Positions 19,955 through 30,796 of a DNA stretch of 64,000 bases are shown one piece after another. This DNA comes from Cyclospora cayetanensis (taxonomy: Eukaryota > Apicomplexa > Conoidasida > Eucoccidiorida > Eimeriidae): positions 24,533-88,532 of the forward strand of contig NW_020312116.1 in assembly GCF_002999335.1 (NCBI RefSeq), written 5' to 3'. How positions within the stretch are numbered: the stretch's first letter is position 1; the number at the start of each line of letters is the position of its first letter. A program made the position numbers and the translations under genes. Under the pieces are notes generated by a model, which was given only the letters and a program-made list of their open reading frames with translations, was not told the origin of the DNA and made no database searches.

Positions 19955-21919
19955 CTTCAACCCCTGTTTGCTCTTCCGTTGCTGCTCCCGCTGCTCCGGC
20001 TGATCTTGTCTTTGCAGTTCCTGCTAGTAATGGTGCTAGTAGAGGAGCACAGGGAGAGGGCTTGCGGTCAGTTGCATACAGCCCTTTGGAGGAAGGAAGA
20101 CGCCTAATTGGGGAGCGTCCCGGAGTCTGCCTGCAGTGGGCCGGACTAGGGTGCATCGCACTGGAGCTGTGTGGATCATGAAAAAATGCATGATACAGAT
20201 TTCATTAAGTAACTCTTCGACCTGAACGCACAAGGACAATTGCCTTAGGGCTGGGCGTGGTAGCCCCCTGTGGTACCTTACATGATGATGGTGCTGCGTC
20301 TGTGCAAAAGGGACTTCAACGATGCGCGCACATTAGTCTCTTACCTATGTGCATTCGGGATTCTAGATTAATACGCGTCGGAGAAAGCTTTTTCTTTTCT
20401 ATGGGATGCTCGCCTGGTTTAGGTACCTTACTACCTTCTGGGCCCTGCGTACCCGCCTCAGCAGCACCGGCTGCCGCCGCTCACTATTTAGGGCCATTAC
20501 TCTTTATAGCAACTATTAGACTGAAGACGACGCCGAGATCTGCCTTAGTGTACCCCTAAATTCAGGGGGGAGTCACAGAAGGTCGCATTTCCGCAGAATT
20601 GCCACTGCGCTGCCTTGGGTGACTTCACATACAAGAAGAGGGCACGAGTAATTTCCCCGGCTTCCTGTTCTAGTGCAGTTTTGCTTTTGAGGAGTGAGCA
20701 AATGATAAATGTGCCTGCAAACGGCCGTAGAAGCACGGGCCATAGCCAGGATCCAAGCAACCCTTGCATAGCAGCGGACCGCCAGTGCACCCTAGCTTGC
20801 ACTAGACTGTGGTGAAGCTCAAACACAGGCCTGGTAGCACTGGCGTCTGAGTAGATGCGAGCTTGGGGAGGCAAATGCGATAAGAACAGTCATCTACAGA
20901 AAGGGCTGCGACCCTTAGAGGACCTGTCATGCCCACCAAGCATAAAACCTTGAAGAGGTGTGATTTGATTCTTGCTCTAGACCCGCAGTTTCCTAACCCC
21001 TCAGCTTGTAGGCACCTTTTGCCAGTAATTCCCGCGAGTGGCAGCCAATGCCGGTATACCTGCGATAGCAACAACCGCTTGCCCAGGCCACAAGCAATAG
21101 GACCAGCAAACCTGCTATGAGAGCTGAGTTCCATCACAGCGCTTTTCTCCTGCTTCTATGTCAGCTCACTTTATAAGAACAGGGCGAGGTCTTAGTGTGT
21201 ATACTGCCCTTCCCAGCACCTGTTATGTTTCTTTCGAAGCACAACGCAGGCAGCTCCATGGCAGAGCCGTCCTCTCAACAAAGAAATAGCTCATGAACAG
21301 CTAGGTGGCAAACCGTAGCTTCCTCTACTCACATAATGGCCTCTTACCGTGAATACCACACCAGTCAGGATCCTAACAGTTCAGCCCTTCATGAGTAGAC
21401 ATAGGAGAGTGTTCCCTTCGGCCTCCAGCAGACGGCGGCAGATGCTGGGTGCAGGAGTACCTTTGTGCCCTGTAACGGGGCTGCCGTAGATATGACAAAC
21501 TGCAAGTATATCTTGATTCGCTTTCCATCCCCTTGGCAAGGCCAGTTACGTTTCTCGCACATACCAAGGGGCATGCACCTACATGCATCGAAGTCTCGTG
21601 CCTCTGCTTACGTTTGCTTCATCGAGCACAGCTAAAGACAGTGGAAGACAGTGCTGATACTGGTCACCGTTAAGCCAGTTCCGGCATCTACCCGAATGCT
21701 ATCTTAGGTTATCTAAAATATGGGCTGTGCGGAATTTAACCCAGAACACAACAGAAATAGACACGATGCCTGAACTCCCCCTGCCTCGTATACAAGCAAA
21801 CAGCGGTCAGAGCGAACCCTCCAGGTATTTGAAGCCTCAGAAAGAGAGCCCCCGTTTTCACGTTTAGGGTCAAGAATAACTCTTGAAAAGAGGGGCCCGA
21901 AAAAGCCCAGTCAGCTTTC
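19955..21919. other. Intergenic, upstream of SAP gene and 3' of AP3B
   Basis: Almost 2 kb without a supportable gene. Frames are short, lack domains and overlap on both strands. No tRNA, snRNA core or array was seen. The 3' untranslated region of the AP-3 beta gene probably occupies its right edge. Confidence 0.5.
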
Positions 21920-24900
21920 TTAGGATACGGGGGGGGAGATTCCCCACCCCTGGCCCTTGGCACTCCCGGAAATATCTGTCGGCATCCCCGAGGAGCCGTC
22001 AGCCTGAAAGGGGCAGGATGGTGGGGTCCCCCCACTAGTGTCTGCAGTTGACTGTAAAGGCAGTCGAGAGTCCTCGCTCTCGTCATCCTCTCCTGCCACA
22101 ATGCCGCCAACTGGCGTGATGCTGGGCATCACCCCCATCCCCGTGTCTGCCCCTGCCTCCCCAGAGCCGTCAAATGCAGCCCAGAGGGCCTCATGATGCA
22201 AGTCGCTGGGGCCCCCCTCCCCGGCGCACACGCCACTAGAACGGGTGCCTGTGCACTCCGTACTGTTGGCGGAAGCGGAGGAAGTGCCATTCAGATGTGC
22301 CAGATCCGCAAGGGGGTCGTTCTCGTAGAAAGAATCCAGGTCTATCTCTGTAAAAGGCGTTTTGCCCCCATCTGCCCTTCCCATTAACGTGGCTGCGTTC
22401 TCCTGTCGAATAATGTCGGCCGAGCAGATAGATCGGGGACCCTGAGTTGTCAGACTGTGCCCGCTCGCACAGGGGCCTCCCTGTGGAGGGGGTTTGACAC
22501 CCAGCGACAAAAATGACTGGCGCAGAGCTTCGTCCTCAGTTAGGCTCTGACGCAAGGACGCTGCCGAATCCTCTGAAGCGAACGCAGGGAGAGGGATGTC
22601 TCCAGGGAGAGCGAGGCCTGTGTGGAAGGACAAATAGCTCCACGGCCACTCAGTGTCGGCTCCTGATGGCGGGCTTAAAAGGGGGGGGGCCCCCCCATCC
22701 CGCGTTGCGAGGCCCTCCTCCGTTTGCTGCTTCCCTAGGTCTCTGACTGGGGCACCCGGTGGAGGTGCAAACGAGGAAAGGCTGTGCAAGAACTGATTCG
22801 CGAAGCGGCGCATATCTCTCTGACCCTCGGGTAAGGCGACTTCCGGCCGGGAGAGCGCAGACGTCAGAGCCACATACAGCCGAGCCACGTCCCTCACGTC
22901 GTGGCTTTGATCGTAAGCCGCCATCTCGAGCAGAAAGCGCAGCATGGCGTCCAGACGCGGGAAGTGCTGCTTACTCTGCTCCCTTGTCGGGGGGGGGATC
23001 AGACGCTGCTCGCCGCTCTGTTGCTGGTGCTGCGGGGAGGCTTCCTCAACTGAGGCCTCCTCTGAATCTGCGCGAGCGGCCCCTACAGGCCCCTCGCGCA
23101 TATTCTGGAGATGAAACGCCCACAGTCTCGTGGCAAGAAGCAGAATTTGGAGCTTGACCTCCTCAGCTTCCCCCATGAAGCCCTTGGTGAGCTGGCGAAG
23201 GGCATCCGCAGCAACCCACGAGACTTGTGCGTGGTGCTTCCCCACTACCCACACCACTGAGGCCCTCGCAGGAGGGGATGTAATCTTAGACAGCTGCGCA
23301 GCAAGATGCAGCACAAGGCGCGCCAGAGTGTCTGCATCCTGCTCGTCTTGTTTCTGCTGCACTAACGTGCGGACTCCCACGACAGCCTCCGCTGCAACAC
23401 CGGCGGAGCCGGAGTCTAGCAGAGACACGAAGAGACGCATGCAGTAGGCCTGTGCCTGTTTGTGTCTCAGCGCCAACAACGTGAGCAAGCGGAATACACA
23501 GGTCCTCAACTGCTCGTCTCCAGCCCAATGGACGTACACCCGGAGTTCGGGCAGCAGCGTAGCGAGGCAGGAGGGATATGCCATCGCCAGAGAATACAGC
23601 AAGGACAGCTTTTGCTGGCGAACTGGGAAGGCATCGGACTGTTTCAAGTAGAATTCTCGCAAGTGAGGATAAAAGAGCCGCGGACATACCGACACAAAAG
23701 ACGCTATCACGCGCAAGAGAGGCTCCTTGAAGTCCACAGGGCAAGTGTACAAACAACGCAACAACGGCAACACCACACAGTCCCATGATGCCGAAGGAAA
23801 CAGGCACTGGATAGCTGCACACGCAGACACGACGACCGCAACGCTGTCGCTTACAAGTAACAGCTCGAGCGAGCCACGAAATCGGTCGAAATCCTCTGGC
23901 ACAGGCCCATAGTGTCTCTTAAGAGGCCCCCGCGCGCCTGCCTCGGGAGGCTGCCCCCCTTCTCCGAGCTGTCTCTGGAGACTGCTCCCCCTAGACGTCA
24001 AAAAGGAAAGGGAGGAGAGATGCGGCTGCGTCTTTGCGCCTGCACTGCTGCCGTCTGGAGAAGCCTCTACGACGACGTCCAACCCCTCGCCTCGCTCGTT
24101 CGAGGTATCCTCGGAAGTTCCTTCAAGCGGCCTAGGCTGCCTGAAGAAGCAGCGGCAGTAGCGCGTCAAGAGATCGACGGCAACAACTTGAGGCGCTGGT
24201 TGTAGCTGCGGCAGAACCGCAACGAGCCGCCCGTAGAAGGGGTGCAACAGAGCCAAGGCCTCCTGTTGAGACACTGCAGAAAAAATCCCTGTAGTCTCAT
24301 CGCCATCCCTGCCAAAAGAAGGGCGCTCGAGAGGTCCCCCGTCGAAGCCTGGCGCCTCCGAAGAAGACTGCTTCGCAAGCAGCGACTGAAAGAAGATAAG
24401 ACGAAAGGAGATGAGAGCTGCACCCAAGACAGCTATTTCTCCGTCTCCCAAGAGCTGTAGCAGGACCCCGACAGTCTCTTCCCTCTGATCTGTATCCAAG
24501 TAGTAAATTTTGGCTGCCGCGTGCGCCGCAGTCTTCCTGACAAGAGGCGAAGTGTCTGCCGCTGCCCGTTTGAGGCTTGATACGAGCAGCTGGACGATTT
24601 CCAGCATGGAGAGGGAGGAGAGAGACTTCAGAGCGGCAGCCCTCACCACATGCGAGGCGCTGTAGAGGTCCTTCTGATACCCGTTGATGGACAGCAGCGT
24701 TAGGTCGGGGTGCTCATGTGCATGCTGCACCAAGTAGAGATACACCAGCCGTTTCAGCTCGAAGTCTGACGTCGAGAGGTTCTTCAAGACATCCGCGAAG
24801 AATAGAGACGAGGAGGAGGAACCTTCCCCAAACTCCGCAGAGCCGCATGCCGCCTCTGCCGCGATTGCCCGCCTCAGGCCTACCAGCTTGGTTTCTGTGT

Positions 24901-25075
24901 TGGCGCTAGAGAGCTGCTGCTTTATCTGGCTGACTTGTACGTCGCCTTCCTTGAAGTAGCTGCTCTCGCCGGTGCTCACCAGCTTCAGCAGCGCACGTAC
25001 CCCATCCGATGCCTTTTGAACGAGGGGAGCTGCTGCCGCCTGTGTGGCGCTGCGCACCTTTCCAACCTGCTCCAT
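21920..25075 (-). CDS. AP3B: AP-3 complex beta subunit (beta-adaptin trunk)
   Basis: Large subunit of the AP-3 adaptor, which in the family sorts cargo from Golgi or endosomes to lysosome-related organelles. An intronless frame of 1051 residues begins at the ATG at 25075; an upstream in-frame GTG was not used. The N-terminal trunk shows the adaptin/HEAT signature ELKRLVYLYLVQHA, HPDLTLLSINGYQKDL, then SPLVRKTAAHAAAKIYYLD. The last two match AP-3 beta better than the AP-1/AP-2 betas (compare EPDLALLSINTFQKDL in animals). Solenoid-like Leu/Ala-rich sequence continues to about residue 760. The remaining part is acidic and Gly/Ser/Pro-rich. I do not recognise the C-terminal ear domain there, so it may be absent or highly diverged. 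In apicomplexans this route may serve secretory organelles, but that is inference. Confidence 0.88.
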   Translation of the reverse strand: MEQVGKVRSATQAAAAPLVQKASDGVRALLKLVSTGESSYFKEGDVQVSQIKQQLSSANTETKLVGLRRAIAAEAACGSAEFGEGSSSSSLFFADVLKNLSTSDFELKRLVYLYLVQHAHEHPDLTLLSINGYQKDLYSASHVVRAAALKSLSSLSMLEIVQLLVSSLKRAAADTSPLVRKTAAHAAAKIYYLDTDQREETVGVLLQLLGDGEIAVLGAALISFRLIFFQSLLAKQSSSEAPGFDGGPLERPSFGRDGDETTGIFSAVSQQEALALLHPFYGRLVAVLPQLQPAPQVVAVDLLTRYCRCFFRQPRPLEGTSEDTSNERGEGLDVVVEASPDGSSAGAKTQPHLSSLSFLTSRGSSLQRQLGEGGQPPEAGARGPLKRHYGPVPEDFDRFRGSLELLLVSDSVAVVVSACAAIQCLFPSASWDCVVLPLLRCLYTCPVDFKEPLLRVIASFVSVCPRLFYPHLREFYLKQSDAFPVRQQKLSLLYSLAMAYPSCLATLLPELRVYVHWAGDEQLRTCVFRLLTLLALRHKQAQAYCMRLFVSLLDSGSAGVAAEAVVGVRTLVQQKQDEQDADTLARLVLHLAAQLSKITSPPARASVVWVVGKHHAQVSWVAADALRQLTKGFMGEAEEVKLQILLLATRLWAFHLQNMREGPVGAARADSEEASVEEASPQHQQQSGEQRLIPPPTREQSKQHFPRLDAMLRFLLEMAAYDQSHDVRDVARLYVALTSALSRPEVALPEGQRDMRRFANQFLHSLSSFAPPPGAPVRDLGKQQTEEGLATRDGGAPPLLSPPSGADTEWPWSYLSFHTGLALPGDIPLPAFASEDSAASLRQSLTEDEALRQSFLSLGVKPPPQGGPCASGHSLTTQGPRSICSADIIRQENAATLMGRADGGKTPFTEIDLDSFYENDPLADLAHLNGTSSASANSTECTGTRSSGVCAGEGGPSDLHHEALWAAFDGSGEAGADTGMGVMPSITPVGGIVAGEDDESEDSRLPLQSTADTSGGTPPSCPFQADGSSGMPTDISGSAKGQGWGISPPVS
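22679..22696. repeat. G9C7 self-complementary run inside AP3B coding sequence
   Basis: A run of nine G followed by seven C on the plus strand, inside the low-complexity part of AP3B. It is the longest of the many GGGGCCCC-like palindromes in the window and is a likely place for sequencing or slippage errors. The reading frame nevertheless stays open through it. Confidence 0.85.
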
Positions 25076-27339
25076 GAGCACAGGACTAATGAGCTGTCTA
25101 CCGCAAAGCGTTCAGGATTGGGAAGAACGTGCTTCGCGATGGGTGCTTTGATGAGGCAAGGCAGAGAGCAGAGGCCAACGAGGAGGGCCTCTGCGGGTTG
25201 GCGGACGGAAACAGACAGTTCAGATCATGTACAGAAGTCTGTGCGAGGCAAGTGAGAAGGCAAGCGGAACAAGCGCCAAGTAGAGGCTGTAGACAAGATG
25301 ATATGAGGGTGATGGCGGCGCTGTCTCTGGGGGTCTAGGACAGAGCAGTGGTCACAATACAAGCATGAAGGCTGCTGGACAGAAGCAGAGGCCGTTTTGC
25401 TTTGGTTTCCATGCAGAAAGAGGCACCAGGAAGAGGCGTTACTTCTGTCTCGGTGATGATTTCCTTGAGCCGCGCGCTGATACGGATACAGCGCCCGGCG
25501 AGGGTACTTTGCTGGGCTCAAAGAGTAAGAGAAGGGGAATGCCGGCCATTTGCCTGTGGGTGAAGAAAGGCTGCTAACGGTAGAGACTAGCACAGATATT
25601 CAGTTCGCCGCACAATACAACATACGGACGGAGGGAAAGGCACGCAGCATCAAGGCTGCGCCATTAGTTTGTCAGTGAAAACGAGAGCCAGAGAAAATTG
25701 CAGTGAACCGGGCAAAAAGTAAACGTGCAGTTTCCTCAGAAATACAAGAATCAGACCGATGTAACCGTGAATTCACCACAACAACGGTAGCCCCTGCCGA
25801 CCGCAGCCGCGACCTGGTGGTACGTACTAGGTACTCCCTCTGCGTATGAGAGCAGGCAATTGTTGTTTCCTGCCCTTTAAGTTTAATCACTCTTTTGGAT
25901 GCAGTTTGAAACCTGAACATAAGGTAGGCCTAAGTAGGGATTGCCCCTATAGGCACCCCGGCAAGTACACCATGTTGCAACTCACGGACATTACAGCATG
26001 AGGAAGCGACCCTTCTACACTACAATATCCACCACAAGGCAACGTATATCCAAAAAACTGAGGTCTAGACACGTTGCATGTGCCCTCCTTATGTAACACT
26101 CGAGCACCCTCCCCGACCATGCTGTTCATATTCCCTGTGGTCTGTCCTCCTATTGCCGTACTTGGGCATTCGGAAGCTCCTGATTGCCTGGCGAGAATCT
26201 GCTACTGTACGCAAATCATAAGCGGCATGAGTTCCACAGGCTTTTTCACTGAAAAGCCCATTTACCATTTGTGGCGGCAGTGACAGTCGATGCGCGTTGC
26301 TCTATCTTCCTGTGTGGTCATTTAAACATTGGGTCCCAGGCTCTTTAAATAATGGACCTTTGAATGTCTATACTTGTAATTAAGCTGGTCGTCCACTAGA
26401 GGCACAACAGAGGGCCGACCGACTCCAAGCCTACATGAGGTGCGCGAAACTGCAGGCAACTCAGAGGAAGGCTAAAAGGCCTCCAAGGTGCCTCCCAACT
26501 GTTGATGCTTTCAAGAAAGCCAGTGTACGCCTGCCCGAGTTGGCAATGCAAAAGGGAGAAGCGGGGTCAAGTGATCCTAAGAGTAGCAGCGTTTCTTGTG
26601 TGTAATGCGTCCAACGACTGCCAACAAAAAGTTCTCTATGGGACACACTGGCTTGTTCCTGAGTTGGGCCTGCCGGGCAAAAGATACAGTGTTCCAGGAA
26701 ATGACTTGCCCTTTGTTGATTTGATCCGATTGTGTGCAGGCAAGTGCTGTAGAAACGAGACCCCCTTTGAAAATACAAGGGAAGGAGACTTCCTACAATA
26801 CAAAGCCAAGTTATCTCGTTGCACGTTTTACTGTAGTGTTTCTTGCTGCAGGCCAATTTGCTCATCCAGCTTAAAATGCGTTGGTGTAATTTTTAGCTTG
26901 TAAGTGTGTGGGCAGTTAGTTTGTGCCTATTATGTTGTGATCTGGTCTGTTGTACGACACGTACCCCCTCCTTACGACTGGGAGTGTTAGGGACTCGCTC
27001 GAGGTGGTGTAAGCCATGAAGAAATATTTACACTTTCTAGGTCCTGAGCCCGTGGCGGTCACCCGTTAGATGATCAGCCCTTAAGACGGCGGGTGCACGG
27101 ATGGGCAAAGGGCTTTTAACGATTTCCGTTTAATTTAAACGAGGAAATAGGAGTCACACACTGCATTAGGTGGGAGCAGTCAGCCTATTGCGATCGTGCG
27201 AGTCTCCTCTATGTCCTCCGAGTTCCCTGGTCGTCCAGAGCCTCGCATGAGGGGGCCTCAAAAAAGTTTCTTTTCCCCTTCCGCTTGTGGGAAAGCGGAG
27301 TAGGGTGAGGAGTACAGTGTATGTGCATTCCTTGCAGTT
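25076..27339. other. Intergenic between AP3B start and FEN1 3' end
   Basis: About 2.3 kb without a supportable gene. Overlapping frames of about 133 residues exist on both strands near 26460-26905, with no domain or splice partner. At 27122-27148 lies an AT-rich hairpin whose arms are ATTTCC plus CGTTTAA and their near-perfect complement. A second stem, CCGCTT/AAGCGG, at about 27281-27298 lies just downstream of the FEN1 stop, in its 3' flank. Confidence 0.5.
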
Positions 27340-29497
27340 TTATCTCCGCTTCGCGGGGGGTCCTTTGAAGTGTCCACTTCTCTTTTTTTGTGCGTTTTTC
27401 GAGTTGGCCTGTTCTGTCTTCTGCTTGACAGCCAAATCGGAGGCCTTGCTGACCGTGCTCCCAAAAAAGTTTTCAAGCCGTGTCTGCGTGGAGAGGCCTT
27501 TGGCCTTCCGCAGACGCTGCAGGTATCCCTCCACCCGTGCCTCGCTGAAGGTTCGTTCCTGAGCGACCACAAGAAAGAAGTGGGAAAGAGCTTCTGAGGT
27601 GTGAACAGGCGGGGGCGGGTCAGGACACATGCCAAGAGAGAAGGAAAGACCACGTCTACTCCGCAAGCAGCACTGCTGACGCTTGCACAGGCGACAAATA
27701 GTTTGAGCCCGCAGGATGGAGGCACAGAGGGGATTTCTACTCGGATGCACTGCTTCCCTATTAGACTCTCCTGCCTCCCTTCTGGCAAAGACTGCGTGGG
27801 AGTGCGTGTCTGCTCGTGCATGCGTGCCCCTGGCCTAGCTGACCCCTGACCCCACTGGCGCTGAGGTCTCGAAGTAAGTACGTGCACCCTGCTGTGTTTT
27901 CACTTCCTTTGATGCCTTTAAAATGCAGGGAAGCAGAGAACAATCCAATGGCGAACTCCACAAAACCCCCAACCCAAACACCGGTGCCTCAAGCTCCTCT
28001 TTTCTTACCTGCACTAGGAACTGTTTAAGTCCCTGCTCGTCTACGTCGCCCCACTTTAGGGAGATTTCCTCTGGCGGCAGCACCAAGGGCTGTTTAAAGC
28101 ATTCTCTCGCCGCTTGGAAGGGGAAGGGGTCGGGAACCGTGTACTTCTCCTTATCCAAAGCCTCCAAAACCCCCTCTATGTTGCCGTGCTGCTTAATCAT
28201 GTTGTAGGCTGTTTTGGCACCGACACCCCGAATCGATCCACAATAGTCGCAGCCGCAGAGAATACAAAAATCGATAAACTGATCCATCGTGAGCTGCAGC
28301 TGACTCAAGACCTTGTCAAGGCGAATAGAAAGCACCGGGTGCCCCTTGACCCCCGTACCACTACCAGCTCCGCTGCTGCTGCTGCTCGTGCTGCTATCGC
28401 TGAATGTGAGATTCCGAATAAGAATAGGCGTTCCAAAAGTAAGAGCATCTGCGTCTTCCGTCGCGGATGCCCACACTTTGCCGCTCTTTGCAAGCGCAGC
28501 GCACTGAGCCTCTGCTTCCCCAGGGGCCTTCACCACAGGCAACCCCAGCAACTGCAGCAGCCGCTGGACCTCTGCATTCTGCTCTGGACTGACGCGAATA
28601 GTTCTCGCCAGTTGCTTCCTCAGTTCCGCCGTATCGCCAGCCTCCTTCGCTGCTTCAGCGAGCGCCACTGCCTCCTCTCGTCGCTCCCTGCGGCGATCCA
28701 ACTCGGCAGCTTTCTGCTCGGGGGCTGCCCCGTCAAAAACGTAAACGGGCCGAATGCCTTGTTCTAGCATCCTAAGATAAAAACAGACGCATGCAAAAAC
28801 AAAACCCACGCGAAATTCGAAAAGTATAGAAAGGGACTTGGCGATTCAAGAGTGAAGGACGGAAGGCAGACAGACAAAGAGGCATGCAGGGAGGCAAACA
28901 AACAGGCAGACAGACAGACAGGCAGGCAGACAGACAAAGAGGCATGCAGGCAGGCAAACAGACAGGCAGGCAGACATAGAGGCATGCAGGCAAACAGGCG
29001 TGTAGAGAGGCAGGCGAACATGCACGAAGATAGGCATGCATGCATGTGAAGAGAAGGAATGGGATATTCATGGTGCAGCGCCAATACTACCAGGCAAGTG
29101 ACAAGCGCTCGATTGTGGGCGTATCCATAGAGGATGGTCGATCAAAGTACAAGAAGCATAATAATGGCACTATAAGACTCTGTGGCAGTTCGGAAGGCCG
29201 CATGTATACAGGCATGTGGCTTTGTAGGTTGCGAGCCACTGCGGCCTCCTTCCTGCGGGTGTGCTGGGCATACCTGGTGACCCTTGCAAGCATTCCAGCC
29301 AGGTGACTGGTAACATTCCCGGACTCATCTGTGAGGTTTCCCATTGTCTGTGCGTCTCTCACAGCCGTGAGAAACTGATATAGCGCCATAGAGGCATCCA
29401 CAGCGACCACGCGGCCTAGCAGAGAGGCTCGAGCTTCCATCTGCAAGGCAGATGGAGCCTGGTCTGCCAGAAACTTCGTTAAGCCCTTAATGCCCAT
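27340..29497 (-). CDS. FEN1: Flap endonuclease 1 (FEN1)
   Basis: Structure-specific nuclease that removes 5' flaps during Okazaki fragment processing and long-patch base excision repair. Three exons, 29497-29274, 28771-28009 and 27558-27340, give 401 residues (human 380) in perfect phase. The N-terminus starts MGIKGLTKFL, as the mechanism of the family requires. Metal-binding acids are visible: Asp34 in VVAVDAS, the Asp of YVFDG, the two Glu of GEAEAQ, the two Asp of ATEDADAL, and the Asp of GCDYCGSIRG in the helix-hairpin-helix region. The C-terminal exon carries a textbook PCNA-binding PIP box, QTRLENFF, followed by a Lys/Arg-rich tail. A Ser/Gly-rich insert lies after the NLTFSD segment. 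Its ATG faces the IQ-protein gene 1.3 kb away. Confidence 0.96.
28852..29045. repeat. Degenerate GGCAGACA/GGCATGCA array in FEN1 intron 1
   Basis: Interspersed units of GGCAGACAGACA, AAGAGGCATGCA and GGCAAACA fill about 190 nt of the 502-nt first intron of FEN1. On the FEN1 sense strand it reads as TGCC/TGTC-rich pyrimidine-biased sequence upstream of the acceptor at 28772. The plus strand gives long open frames of Gln/Ala/Arg repeats, which are artefacts. Confidence 0.85.
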
Positions 29498-30796
29498 CTT
29501 CCCGGGCTTAAGCGTCCGGTGTAGGGCCTGTGAAGGATGGCTATGGCGCTCCTGCGGGTGCAGCGAGTGGAAAAGGACACGAAAGGCCTGGCTTTACTTG
29601 CGCTTCGTTAAGGCCTCCTGAAACAAGAGACCACTTTTCGGTGGATTCTGTATCGCGATAATGGCGGTAACTTCGCGCAGCAGGCAAGAAGTGCTGCATG
29701 TGTCCCAGCCCACCACAACCCCCTGAGGGGCCAGGGTTACTATACGCAGAAACCCTGATCTTGAAGGCAGCGATGACCTTTGAGTTCGTAATGTTGCATG
29801 CGAAAGGAGCCATAAGACTCTGTCAACAAGTTCGTTTCCTTGCGATAAACAGAGCTCGGTGATCGTGCTTCGAGCCACGACACCCGTGTGTTTGGGGCTG
29901 TGTGGTTGGCTCTGGTCGGGCCTGAGAGGCGCGAAGCCCGTGCAGTGCGGGTGTAGAGGAGGGACGCACACTGGAAGAGAATCTTAAATGTGTGTGCTTG
30001 CGTAAGAGACGGGAGAGGCTGCTGGAGAAAGAAGAAACTGCGACAGGCTCAAAAGATATAAACTCGTAACGCGATTCTGGCGTGTGCCGAATACTCCCGA
30101 GAACCCGAAATCTCGCTAGTGCTGTGATAAATTTGCTTGTTTCATGACTTCTGCTAAAAGATACGCGCTCGCATATCCAGATGCTGAAGTATGGAAACGC
30201 TGTAGTCCCTAGGGATGCTCTCACGGGGAGGAGAAAAGCGGACAGCAAAGGAACTGTCTCGCCCGCTAGCCCTGCAGCTTATTCAACGACTTCTTAGAAC
30301 CACAGAGTGCGCGAGAGAAAAATTGGCCGTTGCATCCGAAGGATAGTCAACAAGAACCCTTGGAGAACCCCTGTAGCCTTGTGCAGTCAGGAAACACCGC
30401 GCTGTCGGGATTCCGTGTAAAGGGGACTCCAGGCCAGCCTTTAGGGCTCCTCCTTTTCGGCAGCTGTCAACATGCATTGGCTCGACCCAGGGATAGCATG
30501 GCCTAATAGCTAGACTTTAGAGGTTAGCCTCTGAGGCCTAAAGCTCAGTGTTTGAGGCATATCTTGCGGGGATACACAGCAGATTTCCAATGGTCCAGCG
30601 GGCAGCCGCGGGGGCCCGCGGCTATGAAAGCCACGCCCCACACTGTATTGCTGTTGCAGGGCCTTTGGCCTCCATAAAAGTAGTTGCTGCCGCTGACTCC
30701 CTTTAATTTCCCAGGGCAGAGTCAGCTGCCTGCCAAGGTTGAGGGGGTTTGCCTGCAAGGCACTCTAGGAACCTCTCTCCCATAGCGCCTGTAAAG
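29498..30796. other. Divergent intergenic region FEN1 / IQ-protein gene
   Basis: About 1.3 kb between two divergent ATGs, presumably with both promoters. No RNA gene, repeat array or credible exon was seen. Leucine-type upstream codons near 30749 extend the right-hand frame, but they are not ATG and were not used. Confidence 0.5.

Noticed and set aside
26461..26905. Overlapping frames of about 133 codons on both strands
   Set aside because: No domain, no in-phase splice partner, and both strands are equally open, which is expected by chance in this composition. The plus frame relies on a non-ATG start or an ATG one codon later.
28852..29049. Gln/Ala/Arg repeat protein on the plus strand
   Set aside because: It is a simple-repeat array within FEN1 intron 1 and has no start or splice support.
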